From NCBI RefSeq assembly GCF_004923315.1, contig NZ_CP039642.1:519837-583836 (forward strand): a stretch of DNA of 64,000 nt, given 5' to 3'. The notes beneath the pieces were generated by a model. It saw only the letters and a program-made list of their open reading frames with translations. It ran no database searches and was not told where the DNA came from. Below, one piece after another: positions 52,353 to 61,335 of this stretch. The stretch is from Azospirillum sp. TSA2s. GTDB taxonomy: Bacteria > Pseudomonadota > Alphaproteobacteria > Azospirillales > Azospirillaceae. The first letter of the stretch is position 1. Every line of letters starts with the position of its first letter. The translations under genes were made by a program, and so were the position numbers.

Positions 52353-53387
52353 GTGAAGACCCGTCTGAGCGCGCTCGCCATCGCGGCCACCCTGTCCGTC
52401 TCCGCCCTTGCCCTCTCCGGTACGGCCCAGGCCGGCGCCACCTTCGACGGCGTGAAGCAGAAGGGCTATGTCCAGTGCGGCGTCAACCTGGGCCTGTACG
52501 GCTTCTCCTCACCCGACGACAAGGGCAAGTGGTCGGGCCTTGACGTCGACATGTGCCGCGCCGTCGCCGCCGCGATGTTCGGCGATGCCGAAAAGGTGAA
52601 GTACACCCCGCTGTCGGCGCAGCAGCGCCTGCCGGCGCTGCAGTCGGGCGAGATCGACATCCTCGCCCGCAACACCACCCGCACCCTGACCCGCGACACC
52701 GCCAACGGCCTCAACTTCGGCCCGACTAACTATTTCGACGGCCAGGGCTTCATGGTCTCGGCCAAGCTGGGCCTGAAGAGCGCCAAGCAGCTGAACGGCG
52801 CCACCGTCTGCGTCCTGCCCGGCACCACCACCGAACAGAACGTGTCGGATTACTTCCGCGCCAACAAGATGACCTTCAAGCCGGTCGTCATCGAGAAGAA
52901 CGAGGAGCTGAACAAGGCCTTCTTCGCCGGCCGTTGCGACGCCCTGACCTCCGACGCCTCGCAGCTGGCCGCCATCCGCGCCGCCGAGGTGCAGAACCCC
53001 AACGACTACGTCATCCTGCCCGAGCTGATCTCGAAGGAGCCGCTGTCCCCGGCCGTCCGCCAGGGCGACGAGGAGTGGATGAACCTGGTCATCTGGTCCT
53101 TCTACGCCATGGTCCAGGCCGAGGAGAAGGGCCTGACGTCGGAGACCGTCGACGCCGCCATGACCTCTCCCGATCCGGACGTGAAGCGCCTGCTGGGCGT
53201 CACCGCCGGCAACGGCAAGGCGCTGGGCGTCGAGGAGAACTGGGCCTTCAACATCATCAAGCAGGTCGGCAACTACGCCCAGAGCTTCGAGCGCAACGTC
53301 GGCGCCGGTTCCAAGCTGAAGATGCCGCGCGGCCAGAACGCCCTCTACACCGAAGGCGGCCTGATGTACGCCCCGCCGATGAAGTAA
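52353..53387 (+). CDS. aapJ: General L-amino-acid ABC transporter, periplasmic binding protein
   Basis: 344 residues from a GTG with AAGGAG upstream. Signal peptide ending SGTAQAG, then GVKQKGYVQCGVNLGLYGFS, DVDMCRAVAAAMFGD, RNTTRTLTRDTANGLNFGP and the C-terminus YTEGGLMYAPPMK, the AapJ/BztA pattern of the family-3 solute-binding proteins. It captures many L-amino acids in the periplasm for the AapQMP membrane complex. A G-rich repeat lies between this gene and aapQ. Confidence 0.96.
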   Translation: MKTRLSALAIAATLSVSALALSGTAQAGATFDGVKQKGYVQCGVNLGLYGFSSPDDKGKWSGLDVDMCRAVAAAMFGDAEKVKYTPLSAQQRLPALQSGEIDILARNTTRTLTRDTANGLNFGPTNYFDGQGFMVSAKLGLKSAKQLNGATVCVLPGTTTEQNVSDYFRANKMTFKPVVIEKNEELNKAFFAGRCDALTSDASQLAAIRAAEVQNPNDYVILPELISKEPLSPAVRQGDEEWMNLVIWSFYAMVQAEEKGLTSETVDAAMTSPDPDVKRLLGVTAGNGKALGVEENWAFNIIKQVGNYAQSFERNVGAGSKLKMPRGQNALYTEGGLMYAPPMK

Positions 53388-53399
53388 GGCCGCGTATTG

Positions 53400-53481
53400 C
53401 CCCCACCCTAACCCTCCCCCGCTGGGCGGGGGAGGGGATCTCTCCCTCCCCTGCGAAGCGGGGGAGGGTCGGGGTGGGGGC
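53400..53481. repeat. Dispersed G-rich palindromic repeat, family 2, copy 6
   Basis: CCCCCACCCTAACCCTCCCC (53400) to GGAGGGTCGGGGTGGGGGC (53463-53481) with two CCCGC/GCGGG-type hairpins. It sits between aapJ and aapQ within the operon. A hairpin here could protect the aapJ message and raise its level over the membrane genes, as REP sequences do in other binding-protein operons. Confidence 0.85.
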
Positions 53482-53521
53482 AAGTGTCCGCCTGCCTCAC
53501 TCCCCCGCACGGAGCAACACC

Positions 53522-54679
53522 ATGACAAACCCGGTCCAGGCGCTGAATTCCGCGCGCGTGCGGGGGTGGCTGTATCAGGCATTGTTCCTGGCCTGCGCCC
53601 TCGCCGTTGCCTGGTATCTCGTTTCCAACACGCTGACCAACCTCGCCACCCGCGGCGTCGCCACCGGCTTCGGCTTCCTGCACCGCGAGGCCGGCTTCGA
53701 GATCGGCGAGAGCCTGCTCACCTATTCCGCGTCCGACACCTATCTGAAGGCGCTGGTCGTCGGCCTGCTGAACACGCTGGCGGTGTCGGCCGCGGGCGTG
53801 GTCCTGGCGACCGTGCTGGGCGTGCTGATCGGCATCGCGCGGCTGTCCTCCAACTGGATGGTGAACCGCTTCGCCACCCTGTATGTCGAGACGATCCGCA
53901 ACGTGCCGCTGCTGCTGCAGCTGGTGGTCTGGTACACGATCATGAACCGGCTCCCCAGCCCGCGCGAGGCGCTGGAGATCGTGCCGGGCATCTTCCTCAG
54001 CAACCGCGGCATGAAGTTCCCGGTGCTGGTGGAACATGCCGGCCATGGCTGGGCCCTGCTGGCGCTGATCGCCGGCATCGCCGCCGCCATCGCCGTCGTC
54101 CGCTACGGCCGCCGCCACCGCGAGACGACGGGCAAGCCCTTCCCCACCCTGCCGGCCGCCATCGCCGCCGTGCTGCTGCCGCCGGCCCTGGTGTTCGTCG
54201 CCACCGGCGCGCCGCTGGCCTTCGACGTGCCGGTGCTCTCCGGCTTCAACTTCGAGGGCGGCGGGTCGGTCACCCCGGAATTCACCGCGCTGCTGATCGG
54301 CCTGTCGGTCTACACCGCCGGCTTCATCGCCGAGATCGTGCGCTCCGGCATCCTCGCCGTGCCGCATGGCCAGACGGAGGCCGGGCTGGCGCTGGGCCTG
54401 TCGCCGGGCAAGATCCTGCGCCTCGTCATCCTGCCGCAGGCGCTGCGCGTCATCGTGCCGCCGCTGACCAGCCAGTACCTGAACCTGACCAAGAACAGCT
54501 CGCTGGCCGTCGCCATCGGCTATCCGGATCTGGTCAGCGTCTCCAACACCTCGGCCAACCAGACCGGACAGGTGGTGGAGGCGGTGGCGATGATGATGCT
54601 CGTCTATCTCATCATCAGCCTTGCGATCTCCGGCTTCATGAACTGGTACAACCGCCGCGTGGCCCTAGTGACGCGATGA
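53522..54679 (+). CDS. aapQ: General L-amino-acid ABC transporter, permease AapQ
   Basis: 385 residues from the ATG at 53522; the frame opens earlier only by chance. About eight membrane segments; the permease loop EAGLALGLSPGKILRLVILPQA is the EAA motif that contacts AapP. YLNLTKNSSLAVAIGYPDL and VSVSNTSANQTGQVVEA are typical of AapQ/BztB. Forms the membrane channel with AapM. The stop overlaps the possible upstream start of aapM. Confidence 0.95.
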   Translation: MTNPVQALNSARVRGWLYQALFLACALAVAWYLVSNTLTNLATRGVATGFGFLHREAGFEIGESLLTYSASDTYLKALVVGLLNTLAVSAAGVVLATVLGVLIGIARLSSNWMVNRFATLYVETIRNVPLLLQLVVWYTIMNRLPSPREALEIVPGIFLSNRGMKFPVLVEHAGHGWALLALIAGIAAAIAVVRYGRRHRETTGKPFPTLPAAIAAVLLPPALVFVATGAPLAFDVPVLSGFNFEGGGSVTPEFTALLIGLSVYTAGFIAEIVRSGILAVPHGQTEAGLALGLSPGKILRLVILPQALRVIVPPLTSQYLNLTKNSSLAVAIGYPDLVSVSNTSANQTGQVVEAVAMMMLVYLIISLAISGFMNWYNRRVALVTR

Positions 54680-54687
54680 GGGACCCG

Positions 54688-55863
54688 ATGAGCAATCACT
54701 CCCCGGCCGATCAGGCCCCCATTCCCACCGGTCCCGTCGCCCCCGCCCGCTGGGCCGCCTCCTACGAGGAGGAGCCGACCCAGGCCTCCGCCCCGCCGCA
54801 GGCCAACGGCATGACGGCGCTGAAGCCCTTCGGCTGGGCCAAGGACAATCTGTTCAACACGCCGCTGAACACCGTCCTGACCCTCGCCTGCCTCGGCCTG
54901 CTGTGGCTGGTGGTGCCGCCGATGGCGAACTGGCTGCTGCTGAACGCCAGCTGGTCCGGTTCGTCGGAGGCCTGCCGCGAGGCGGCCGGCGCCTGCTGGT
55001 CGGTGATCGTGGTCAAGCACCGGCTGATCTTCTTCGGCACCTATCCCTATGACGAGCAGTGGCGCCCCTTCCTGGCCTGCGCGCTGTTCGTGGCGATGCT
55101 GGGGGCCAGCGGCGTGCGCGCCTTCTGGCGGCCCTGGCTGGCCGGCGCCTGGGCGCTGACCCTGCTCGGCATGGGCGTGCTGATGTGGGGCGGCGTCGCC
55201 GGTCTCAGCTATGTGCCGAACGACCGCTGGGGCGGTCTGCCGATCACGCTGATGCTGTCGGTCTTCTCCATCGCCATCGCCTTCCCGCTGTCGATCCTGC
55301 TGGCGCTGGGCCGCCAGTCGTCGCTGCCGGCGATCCGCACCTTCTGCGTCGGCTTCATCGAGACGATGCGCGGCGTGCCGCTGGTCAGCGTCCTGTTCAT
55401 GGCGTCGGTGATGTTCCCGCTGTTCCTGCCGGAAGGCGTCACGGTGGACAAGCTGCTGCGCGCACTGGCCGGCATGACGCTGTTCACCGCCGCCTATCTG
55501 GCCGAGGCCGTGCGCGGCGGCCTGCAGGCGATCCCCAAGGGCCAGTACGAGGCCGCCGACGCGCTGGGCCTGTCCTACTGGCAGAAGACGGTTCTGATCG
55601 TCCTGCCGCAGGCGCTGCGCATCGTCATCCCGCCCATCGTCAACCAGTTCATCAGCGCCTTCAAGGACACCTCGCTGGTCACCATCGTCGGCCTGTACGA
55701 CCTGCTGACCGCCGCCACCGTGGCGACGACCGACCCCGAATGGCGCCCCTACTTCGCCGAGGTCTATGTCTTCGCCGGGCTGATGTTCTGGATCTTCTGC
55801 TTCAGCATGTCGCGCTACAGCCAGTGGCTGGAGCGTCTGGCCAACCGCTACAACCGCCGCTGA
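54688..55863 (+). CDS. aapM: General L-amino-acid ABC transporter, permease AapM
   Basis: 391 residues from the ATG at 54688, which has GATGAGGGA five bases upstream; the ATG at 54676 overlaps the aapQ stop (ATGA) and is the alternative. An N-terminal tail of about 50 polar residues precedes the membrane segments. The EAA loop is [23 protein letters not shown], here seen as [40 protein letters not shown] follows. As in other AapM/BztC proteins, a large loop (about 85-115) holds two Cys ([12 protein letters not shown]). Confidence 0.95.
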   Translation: MSNHSPADQAPIPTGPVAPARWAASYEEEPTQASAPPQANGMTALKPFGWAKDNLFNTPLNTVLTLACLGLLWLVVPPMANWLLLNASWSGSSEACREAAGACWSVIVVKHRLIFFGTYPYDEQWRPFLACALFVAMLGASGVRAFWRPWLAGAWALTLLGMGVLMWGGVAGLSYVPNDRWGGLPITLMLSVFSIAIAFPLSILLALGRQSSLPAIRTFCVGFIETMRGVPLVSVLFMASVMFPLFLPEGVTVDKLLRALAGMTLFTAAYLAEAVRGGLQAIPKGQYEAADALGLSYWQKTVLIVLPQALRIVIPPIVNQFISAFKDTSLVTIVGLYDLLTAATVATTDPEWRPYFAEVYVFAGLMFWIFCFSMSRYSQWLERLANRYNRR

Positions 55864-55883
55864 CCGGCTCTGGAGACCGAGCA

Positions 55884-56627
55884 ATGACCGAGAACGCCAT
55901 CATCGAACTCCGCAAGGTCGGCAAGTGGTACAACAGCTACCACGCGCTGCGCGACGTCAGCATCAGCATCGGCAAGGGCGAGAAGGTCGTCGTCTGCGGC
56001 CCGTCGGGTTCGGGCAAGTCGACGATGATCCGCTGCATCAACCGGCTCGAGGCGCACCAGACCGGCCACATCATCGTCGACGGCATCGAGCTGACCGACG
56101 ACGTCAAGGCGGTGGAGAAGATCCGCCGCAAGGTCGGCATGGTGTTCCAGAACTTCAACCTGTTCCCGCACCTGACCGTTCTGCAGAACCTGACGCTGGC
56201 CCCGATCTGGGTCCGCGGCATGGCGAAGTCCGAGATCGAGGAAATCGCCATGATGTACCTGAAGCGGGTGCGCATCCCGGATCAGGCGCACAAGTTCCCC
56301 GGCCAGCTGTCGGGCGGCCAGCAGCAGCGCGTCGCCATCGCCCGCGCGCTCTGCATGCGCCCCGAAATCATGCTGTTCGACGAGCCGACCTCCGCGCTGG
56401 ACCCCGAAATGGTCAAGGAGGTGCTGGACGTGATGACCGAACTGGCGGGCGAGGGCATGACCATGGTCTGCGTCACCCACGAAATGGGCTTCGCCCGGCA
56501 GGTCGCCGACTCTATTGTCTTCATGGCCGAAGGCTCGATCATCGAGAGCGGGTCGCCGGCCGAATTCTTCGAGAACCCGAAAAGCGAGCGCACCCGCCAG
56601 TTCCTGGGCCAGATCCTGGAACATTGA
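55884..56627 (+). CDS. aapP: General L-amino-acid ABC transporter, ATPase AapP
   Basis: 247 residues. Walker [12 protein letters not shown]-loop [13 protein letters not shown], signature [15 protein letters not shown], Walker [16 protein letters not shown] and the switch His in CVTHEMGFA. It powers AapQM. Last gene of the operon. Its final codons (EH, stop) lie in the first unit of a 12-bp tandem repeat. Confidence 0.97.
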   Translation: MTENAIIELRKVGKWYNSYHALRDVSISIGKGEKVVVCGPSGSGKSTMIRCINRLEAHQTGHIIVDGIELTDDVKAVEKIRRKVGMVFQNFNLFPHLTVLQNLTLAPIWVRGMAKSEIEEIAMMYLKRVRIPDQAHKFPGQLSGGQQQRVAIARALCMRPEIMLFDEPTSALDPEMVKEVLDVMTELAGEGMTMVCVTHEMGFARQVADSIVFMAEGSIIESGSPAEFFENPKSERTRQFLGQILEH

Positions 56628-56654
56628 GGCGAACATTGAGGCGAACATTGAGGC
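56619..56654. repeat. 12-bp tandem repeat, three exact copies, spanning the aapP stop
   Basis: GAACATTGAGGC at 56619-56630, 56631-56642 and 56643-56654. Because the unit is 12 bases and carries TGA, each copy repeats the stop codon in the same frame. Confidence 0.95.
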
Positions 56655-56696
56655 GGCATCCCCGATAGGGGGCGCAGAGAGGCGGATAAGAGGGCC

Positions 56697-57404
56697 ATGC
56701 CGGCGACCATTGCCATCACCGACGACGACGCGGTGACGCGCGAGACGCTGAAGTCCTACCTGACGGATGAGGGCTTCGACGTCCTGCTGGCCCGAAGCGC
56801 GGAGGAGCTGAAGGATCTGCTGGCGGCGACGGCGGTGGACCTCGTGCTGCTCGACATCCGGCTGCCGCGCCAGGACGGGCTGACCCTGACCCGCGAACTG
56901 CGTGCGGTGTCGGAGATCGGCATCATCCTGGTCAGCAGCCGGGCGGAGAAGCTGGACCGCATCATCGGGCTTGAGATGGGGGCCGACGACTACATCGCGA
57001 AGCCCTTCGAGCCGCGCGAGATCCTGGCGCGGGTGCGCAACCTGCTGCGCCGGCTGAAGGCGCCGGGCGACCAGCGCGACGATCGCCGGCGCAGCTTCGC
57101 CGGCTGGACGCTGTGGCTCGACCGCATGCGCCTGACCGACCCGCAGGGCAACCCGGTGCGGCTGACCGGCGCGGAGTTCGAGCTGCTGTCGACCTTCGTC
57201 TGCAATCCCGGCCGGGTGATGAACCGCGACTATCTGCTGACGGCGACGACGCGGCGCAAGACCGACGCCACCGACCGCACCATCGACAGCCTCGTCCGCC
57301 GCCTGCGCCGCCTGATCGAACCCGACCCCGCCGACCCGAGGCTGATCGTCACCGTCCACGGCACCGGCTACCTCTTCGCCGGCGACGTGACGCAGGACGG
57401 GTAA
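56697..57404 (+). CDS. OmpR/PhoB-type response regulator
   Basis: 235 residues. Receiver domain: acidic pair ITDDDAVTR, phosphoacceptor Asp in VLLDIRLPRQDG (about residue 52), Ser in LVSSRAEK and Lys in YIAKPFEPRE. C-terminal winged helix: LTGAEFELLSTFV, DRTIDSLVRRLRRLIE and TVHGTGYLFAGD. TorR-like by pattern. No kinase is adjacent, but it follows the amino-acid transporter and precedes a chemoreceptor and a second amino-acid-binding protein, so nutrient control is possible. AGAGGG precedes the ATG. Confidence 0.92.
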   Translation: MPATIAITDDDAVTRETLKSYLTDEGFDVLLARSAEELKDLLAATAVDLVLLDIRLPRQDGLTLTRELRAVSEIGIILVSSRAEKLDRIIGLEMGADDYIAKPFEPREILARVRNLLRRLKAPGDQRDDRRRSFAGWTLWLDRMRLTDPQGNPVRLTGAEFELLSTFVCNPGRVMNRDYLLTATTRRKTDATDRTIDSLVRRLRRLIEPDPADPRLIVTVHGTGYLFAGDVTQDG

Positions 57405-57407
57405 AAT

Positions 57408-57560
57408 CTCCCTCTCCCGCCCCGGGAGAGGGAAGGGGCCCATGCGGAGCATGGGAAGGGTGAGGGGTGGTCCAAGAATCAGAATCCATGCCCGGATAGC
57501 CCCTCACCCTCCCCACGCCTGCGGCGCGGGTCCCCTCCCTCTCCCGGGGCGGGAGAGGGA
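57408..57560. repeat. Dispersed G-rich palindromic repeat, family 2, copy 7
   Basis: CCCTCTCCCGCCCCGGGAGA (57411) to CTCCCGGGGCGGGAGAGGG (57541-57559), with CCATGCGGAGCATGG and CGCCTGCGGCG hairpins and a core containing AAGAATCAGAATCCATG. It fills the first third of the 555-base gap 57405-57959. Confidence 0.85.
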
Positions 57561-57632
57561 ACGCGTATCACCGAACCCCGAGCAAACTCCCCCGTCGCTT
57601 CAGTCTTGCGGCGGCCACGCGCTCGGCAACCT

Positions 57633-57678
57633 GGGCCACGGGAAATCGCGAAAAATTTTTCGCGCGTTCCCGTGGCCC
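57633..57678. repeat. 46-bp near-perfect palindrome
   Basis: Arms of 23 bases (GGGCCACGGGAAATCGCGAA... and its inverse) meet without a loop at AAAAATTTTT; 21 of 23 pairs match, the only mismatches being at 57645-57646 against 57665-57666. No T tract follows on the plus strand beyond ATTCTTTAT. Between the response regulator and the chemoreceptor gene. Confidence 0.9.
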
Positions 57679-57959
57679 ATTCTTTATGCACCAAAGCGGG
57701 CAACCGGCCTCTTCCGAAGTCAACCCGCCACACCCGGTTGCTTTTCGTCTTGCAGCATTCCCCCATAGGAAAGTCATAGACCGCCCGTCTGCTCACGAAA
57801 GCCGTCCGAAGTCTTCCCTCCGGCATTCCCGCTTGTCTCAAATGCAAACCAAAAGACACGAGCTGTTCACAATTAGACGCTAAACCGTTCAAAGGGCCCT
57901 GCGACGATGTGCGCGTAGCAATCCGTGGAACCGTTTTTGTGGCGGCGGGGGGTTTGGGC

Positions 57960-60188
57960 ATGACGGCGATCTCGACGAAAGCAGGTGTGACGAAAACGGG
58001 CGGCACCCTGGACGACGGCGGCGCGCGCCACCGCTTCTGGACCTTGCGCCGCGCCATGGTGTCGGTGGTGGGCGTGCTGGTGGCGGCGCTGATCGCCAGC
58101 CAGGCCTGGGTGTCGCAACGCTACACCGGCTTCGCGCTCGAAACCTTCAACAGCAGCGCGGCGGCGACCCTGCGGGTGCTGGCCAACGACCGCATCCGCA
58201 AGAACTACACGGACTGGCTCCAGAACCACGCCAACGAATGGAGCCGCGATTCTTTCCTGGTCGACAGCATCAACCAGAAGGACCCGGCCAAGACGATGCT
58301 GGCGCTGAAGAACATCAACGCCCGGCCCGTGGTGGTCGACCGCGAGGTGCGGCTGATCTCGGTCGCCGTCTTCGACGCCGATATGGCGCGCATCGCCACC
58401 ACCGGCGGGGAGCAGGACAGCGTCGCCACCGTCGCCCCGCTGTTCGAGGCGCTGAAATCGCGCGACATCGCCGACAAGCGCCGCCCGGCCAGCCTGCTGT
58501 GGCGCGACGGCCAGGGCCGGCCGCTGTTCAGCATGATCGTGCCCATCGGCGGTTTCCGCGTCCTGGGCTTCCTGGAGGTGGTGACCGATCCGCTGCCGGC
58601 CCTGTCCAGCCTGGGCGCCGTTCTCGACGCCGACATCCGCTTCACCGACGCCAAGGGCGGCGTGCTGTTCGAGGCCAAGGGCGGCGAACCGTCGGCCCAC
58701 GCGCAACTCTCCACCACCACCGTGTCGCTCGGCGGCGACGGCGGGCTGCCCTGGGCGACGGCGGAGATCTCGCGCGACGTGTCGGAGTTCGTCGGCGCGA
58801 CGGAGGCTCTGCGCAACGACGCGCTCAAGATGGTCGGCGCCTTCGCGCTGGCCGTCGCCATCGCCGCCGCCCTGCTGCTGCGCGTCGCCGTCTTCGCCAA
58901 CCTGCGCAAGTTCGCCCGCGCCATGGAGCAGATCGCCGCCGGCGACCTCTCCATCGAGATCCCCCGCACCGGCCGCGACGAGCTGGCGGTGATGGCGACC
59001 GCGCTCCGCCACCTGCGCGGCAGCGTGGAGCAGGTTCTGCTGATGAAGCGGATGGTCGACAGCAGCCCGGTGCCCACGGCGCTCCTGCGCACCGATGGTC
59101 AAGTAGGGTTCGTCAACCCCGCCGCCCGGACCTTCTGCGAGGCGCACGGCATCGATCCCGCCGGTCCCGACCTGCTGGCCCAGGGGCCGGACTTCACCGC
59201 CGCCTGCACCGATCCCGCCCGCCCGCCGATCCCGCGCCGCACCCTGACGGTCGGCGAGACGACGGTGGAGGCCCATGTCGACACCGTCTTCGACGACCAG
59301 GGCAACGTGCTGGGCAAGACCCTGTCCTGGACCGATGTGACCGAGCAGATGCGCTCCGCCGCGCTGGCCCGCCAGCTGATGGAGGACGTGCATCAGGTGG
59401 CGTCCGGCGTCGCCACCCAGTCGGGCCAGCTGCGCGAACTGGCCGACGCGCTGCGCCGCGAATCGGCCGGCACCATCGACAGCACGGTCAGCGCCGGCAG
59501 CTTCGTCGCCGAGAGCAACCGCAACGCCACCACCTGCAACGACAGCGCGGAGGTGCTGATGGACACCATCGGCACCGTCTCCAGCCTCGCGACCGAGGCG
59601 GCGGGCGTGGTCGGCGCCACGCTGGGCGAGCTGACCGCCGCCCGCGAGGTGGTCGGCCAGCTGGGCGAGAACACCGAGCAGATCCGCCGCATCGTCGACG
59701 TCATCACCGGCATCGCCCACCAGACCAAGCTGCTGGCGCTGAACGCCACCATCGAGGCGGCGGCGGCCGGCGTCGCGGGCCGCGGCTTCGCCGTGGTGGC
59801 GGCGGAGGTGAAGAAGCTGGCGGAGGAGACCGCCAACGCCACCGTGCAGATCGCCAGCTCGGTCGGCGCCATCAACGGCAGCATCCAGAACACCGTCGGC
59901 ACCTTCGCCCGCATCTCCGGCTCGGTCGAGCGCATCAACGAGGTGCAGGACCTGATCGGCGAGGCGGTGGCCCGCCAGACCGAATCCTCCACCGACATCC
60001 GCAACCGCGTCGGCGTGATCGCCGGCAATACGGGAGAGGTGGCGGCGCTGATCGACGGCGTCGGCGCCCAGGCGGCGCGCACCGGCGACATCGCCGCCTC
60101 GCTGACCGAGACGGCGAACACGCTGGCCGAGGAAGCCGCTTCGCTGCATAGTCTGCTCGGCACGCTGCGCGCCGGGCAGGCGGCCTGA
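57960..60188 (+). CDS. Methyl-accepting chemotaxis protein
   Basis: 742 residues from the ATG at 57960 (GGGGGG upstream); the frame also allows a GTG at 57909. First membrane segment at about 32-52, a periplasmic sensing region of about 230 residues with no clear family, a second segment at about 282-302, then HAMP (RKFARAMEQIAAGDLSIEIP) and a PAS-like domain (about 355-460). The signalling domain has the tip NATIEAAAAGVAGRGFAVVA and the following AAEVKKLAEETANAT. It would control CheA for swimming direction. A second amino-acid-binding protein follows 44 bases on, perhaps its ligand carrier. Confidence 0.92.
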   Translation: MTAISTKAGVTKTGGTLDDGGARHRFWTLRRAMVSVVGVLVAALIASQAWVSQRYTGFALETFNSSAAATLRVLANDRIRKNYTDWLQNHANEWSRDSFLVDSINQKDPAKTMLALKNINARPVVVDREVRLISVAVFDADMARIATTGGEQDSVATVAPLFEALKSRDIADKRRPASLLWRDGQGRPLFSMIVPIGGFRVLGFLEVVTDPLPALSSLGAVLDADIRFTDAKGGVLFEAKGGEPSAHAQLSTTTVSLGGDGGLPWATAEISRDVSEFVGATEALRNDALKMVGAFALAVAIAAALLLRVAVFANLRKFARAMEQIAAGDLSIEIPRTGRDELAVMATALRHLRGSVEQVLLMKRMVDSSPVPTALLRTDGQVGFVNPAARTFCEAHGIDPAGPDLLAQGPDFTAACTDPARPPIPRRTLTVGETTVEAHVDTVFDDQGNVLGKTLSWTDVTEQMRSAALARQLMEDVHQVASGVATQSGQLRELADALRRESAGTIDSTVSAGSFVAESNRNATTCNDSAEVLMDTIGTVSSLATEAAGVVGATLGELTAAREVVGQLGENTEQIRRIVDVITGIAHQTKLLALNATIEAAAAGVAGRGFAVVAAEVKKLAEETANATVQIASSVGAINGSIQNTVGTFARISGSVERINEVQDLIGEAVARQTESSTDIRNRVGVIAGNTGEVAALIDGVGAQAARTGDIAASLTETANTLAEEAASLHSLLGTLRAGQAA

Positions 60189-60231
60189 CCCCGCCCACCG
60201 CGGACAGGCGGGGAACGGGACGGGTCAGGGG

Positions 60232-61272
60232 ATGGGTGTCGGGATGCGGCTGGTGTTGCTTCTGCTGCTGGCGCTGGTGTCGGCCTTACCGGTGCTGGCT
60301 CCATCGGCGCGGGCCGAGGACGGCGACACGCTGGAGCGCATCCACGGCCGCGGCTTCCTGATCTGCGGCCTGCGCAGCGGCGTCAGCGGCATCTCCTTCT
60401 CCGATCCGCAGGGGCATCTCGACGGTTTCCTGGTCGATGTCTGCCGGGTCTTCGCCGCGGCGACCCTGGGCAACGCCCAGGCGATCCGCGTCGTCCGCCT
60501 GCCGGAAAAGCCGCAGGAGTTCCAGGCGGTCGAGAAGCACGAGGTCGACGTGGCGCTGACCACCACGACCTGGACCTTCAGCCGCGACCTGTCGCATGAC
60601 ATCGAATTCCTGATGCCGCTTCTGCATGACGGCCAGGGCTTCGCCGTTCACAGCGACGGCACGCCACCGCCGCTCGACCGGCTGGGGCCGCGCACGGTCT
60701 GCGTCAAGACCGCCACCACCACGGTCCGCAACCTTGAGGACTATATCCGCAAGTCCGACCTGCCCTGGACGATCCGCACCTTCCAGACGCTGGACGAGGC
60801 GTTGCAGGCCTTCCTCGCCCATGAATGCGACCTGCTGACCACCGACCGCACGGTCCTGATCACCTCGCTGGCCGGTTACCGCCAAGCAGGGATGGGCATC
60901 ACCATCTACCCCGACGTGATCTCGCGCGAGCCGCTGACCCCCTACATCGCGCGCGGCGACCGCAACTGGTACGACATCACCCGCTGGGTCCTCCACGCCA
61001 TCGTCCTGGCCGACGCCAAGGGCGTCACCGCCGCCGACGTGCAGGCCGGCCGCATCCCCGACGACCCCGAACTGCACCGCATGCTGGGCCACGCCGGCAC
61101 CGTCGCCCGCACGCTGGGCCTGCCCGACGACTGGGCCCTCCAGGTGCTGGCGCAGGTCGGAAACTACGGCGAGATCTTCGACCGCAACCTCGGCACCCCC
61201 TACGGCATGGACCCCGGCATGAACAAGCCCTGGACCGAGGGCGGGCTGCTGTACGCGCCGCCGTTCCGGTGA
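60232..61272 (+). CDS. AapJ-like amino-acid-binding periplasmic protein (stand-alone paralogue)
   Basis: 346 residues with a signal peptide ending APSARAE. Same family as AapJ: RGFLICGLRSGVSGISFSDP, VDVCRVFAAATLGN, TTTTWTFSRDLSHDIEF and the shared C-terminus WTEGGLLYAPPFR. It differs strongly from AapJ, and no permease or ATPase genes are with it. It is 44 bases after the chemoreceptor gene on the same strand, so it may present amino acids to that receptor or share AapQMP. A single family 2 hairpin follows and may end the transcript. Confidence 0.9.
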   Translation: MGVGMRLVLLLLLALVSALPVLAPSARAEDGDTLERIHGRGFLICGLRSGVSGISFSDPQGHLDGFLVDVCRVFAAATLGNAQAIRVVRLPEKPQEFQAVEKHEVDVALTTTTWTFSRDLSHDIEFLMPLLHDGQGFAVHSDGTPPPLDRLGPRTVCVKTATTTVRNLEDYIRKSDLPWTIRTFQTLDEALQAFLAHECDLLTTDRTVLITSLAGYRQAGMGITIYPDVISREPLTPYIARGDRNWYDITRWVLHAIVLADAKGVTAADVQAGRIPDDPELHRMLGHAGTVARTLGLPDDWALQVLAQVGNYGEIFDRNLGTPYGMDPGMNKPWTEGGLLYAPPFR

Positions 61273-61292
61273 AATCCCTTTAAGCCGCCAAG

Positions 61293-61327
61293 ATCCCCTC
61301 TCCCCCCCGGGGAGAGGGGGATCCCCC
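61293..61327. repeat. Half copy of repeat family 2 (copy 8)
   Basis: CCCCTCTCCCCCCCGGGGAG and AGGGGG form one hairpin between the convergent binding-protein and livF genes. The second half of the repeat is absent. Likely to act as a terminator. Confidence 0.7.
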
Positions 61328-61335
61328 AGCGCCCC

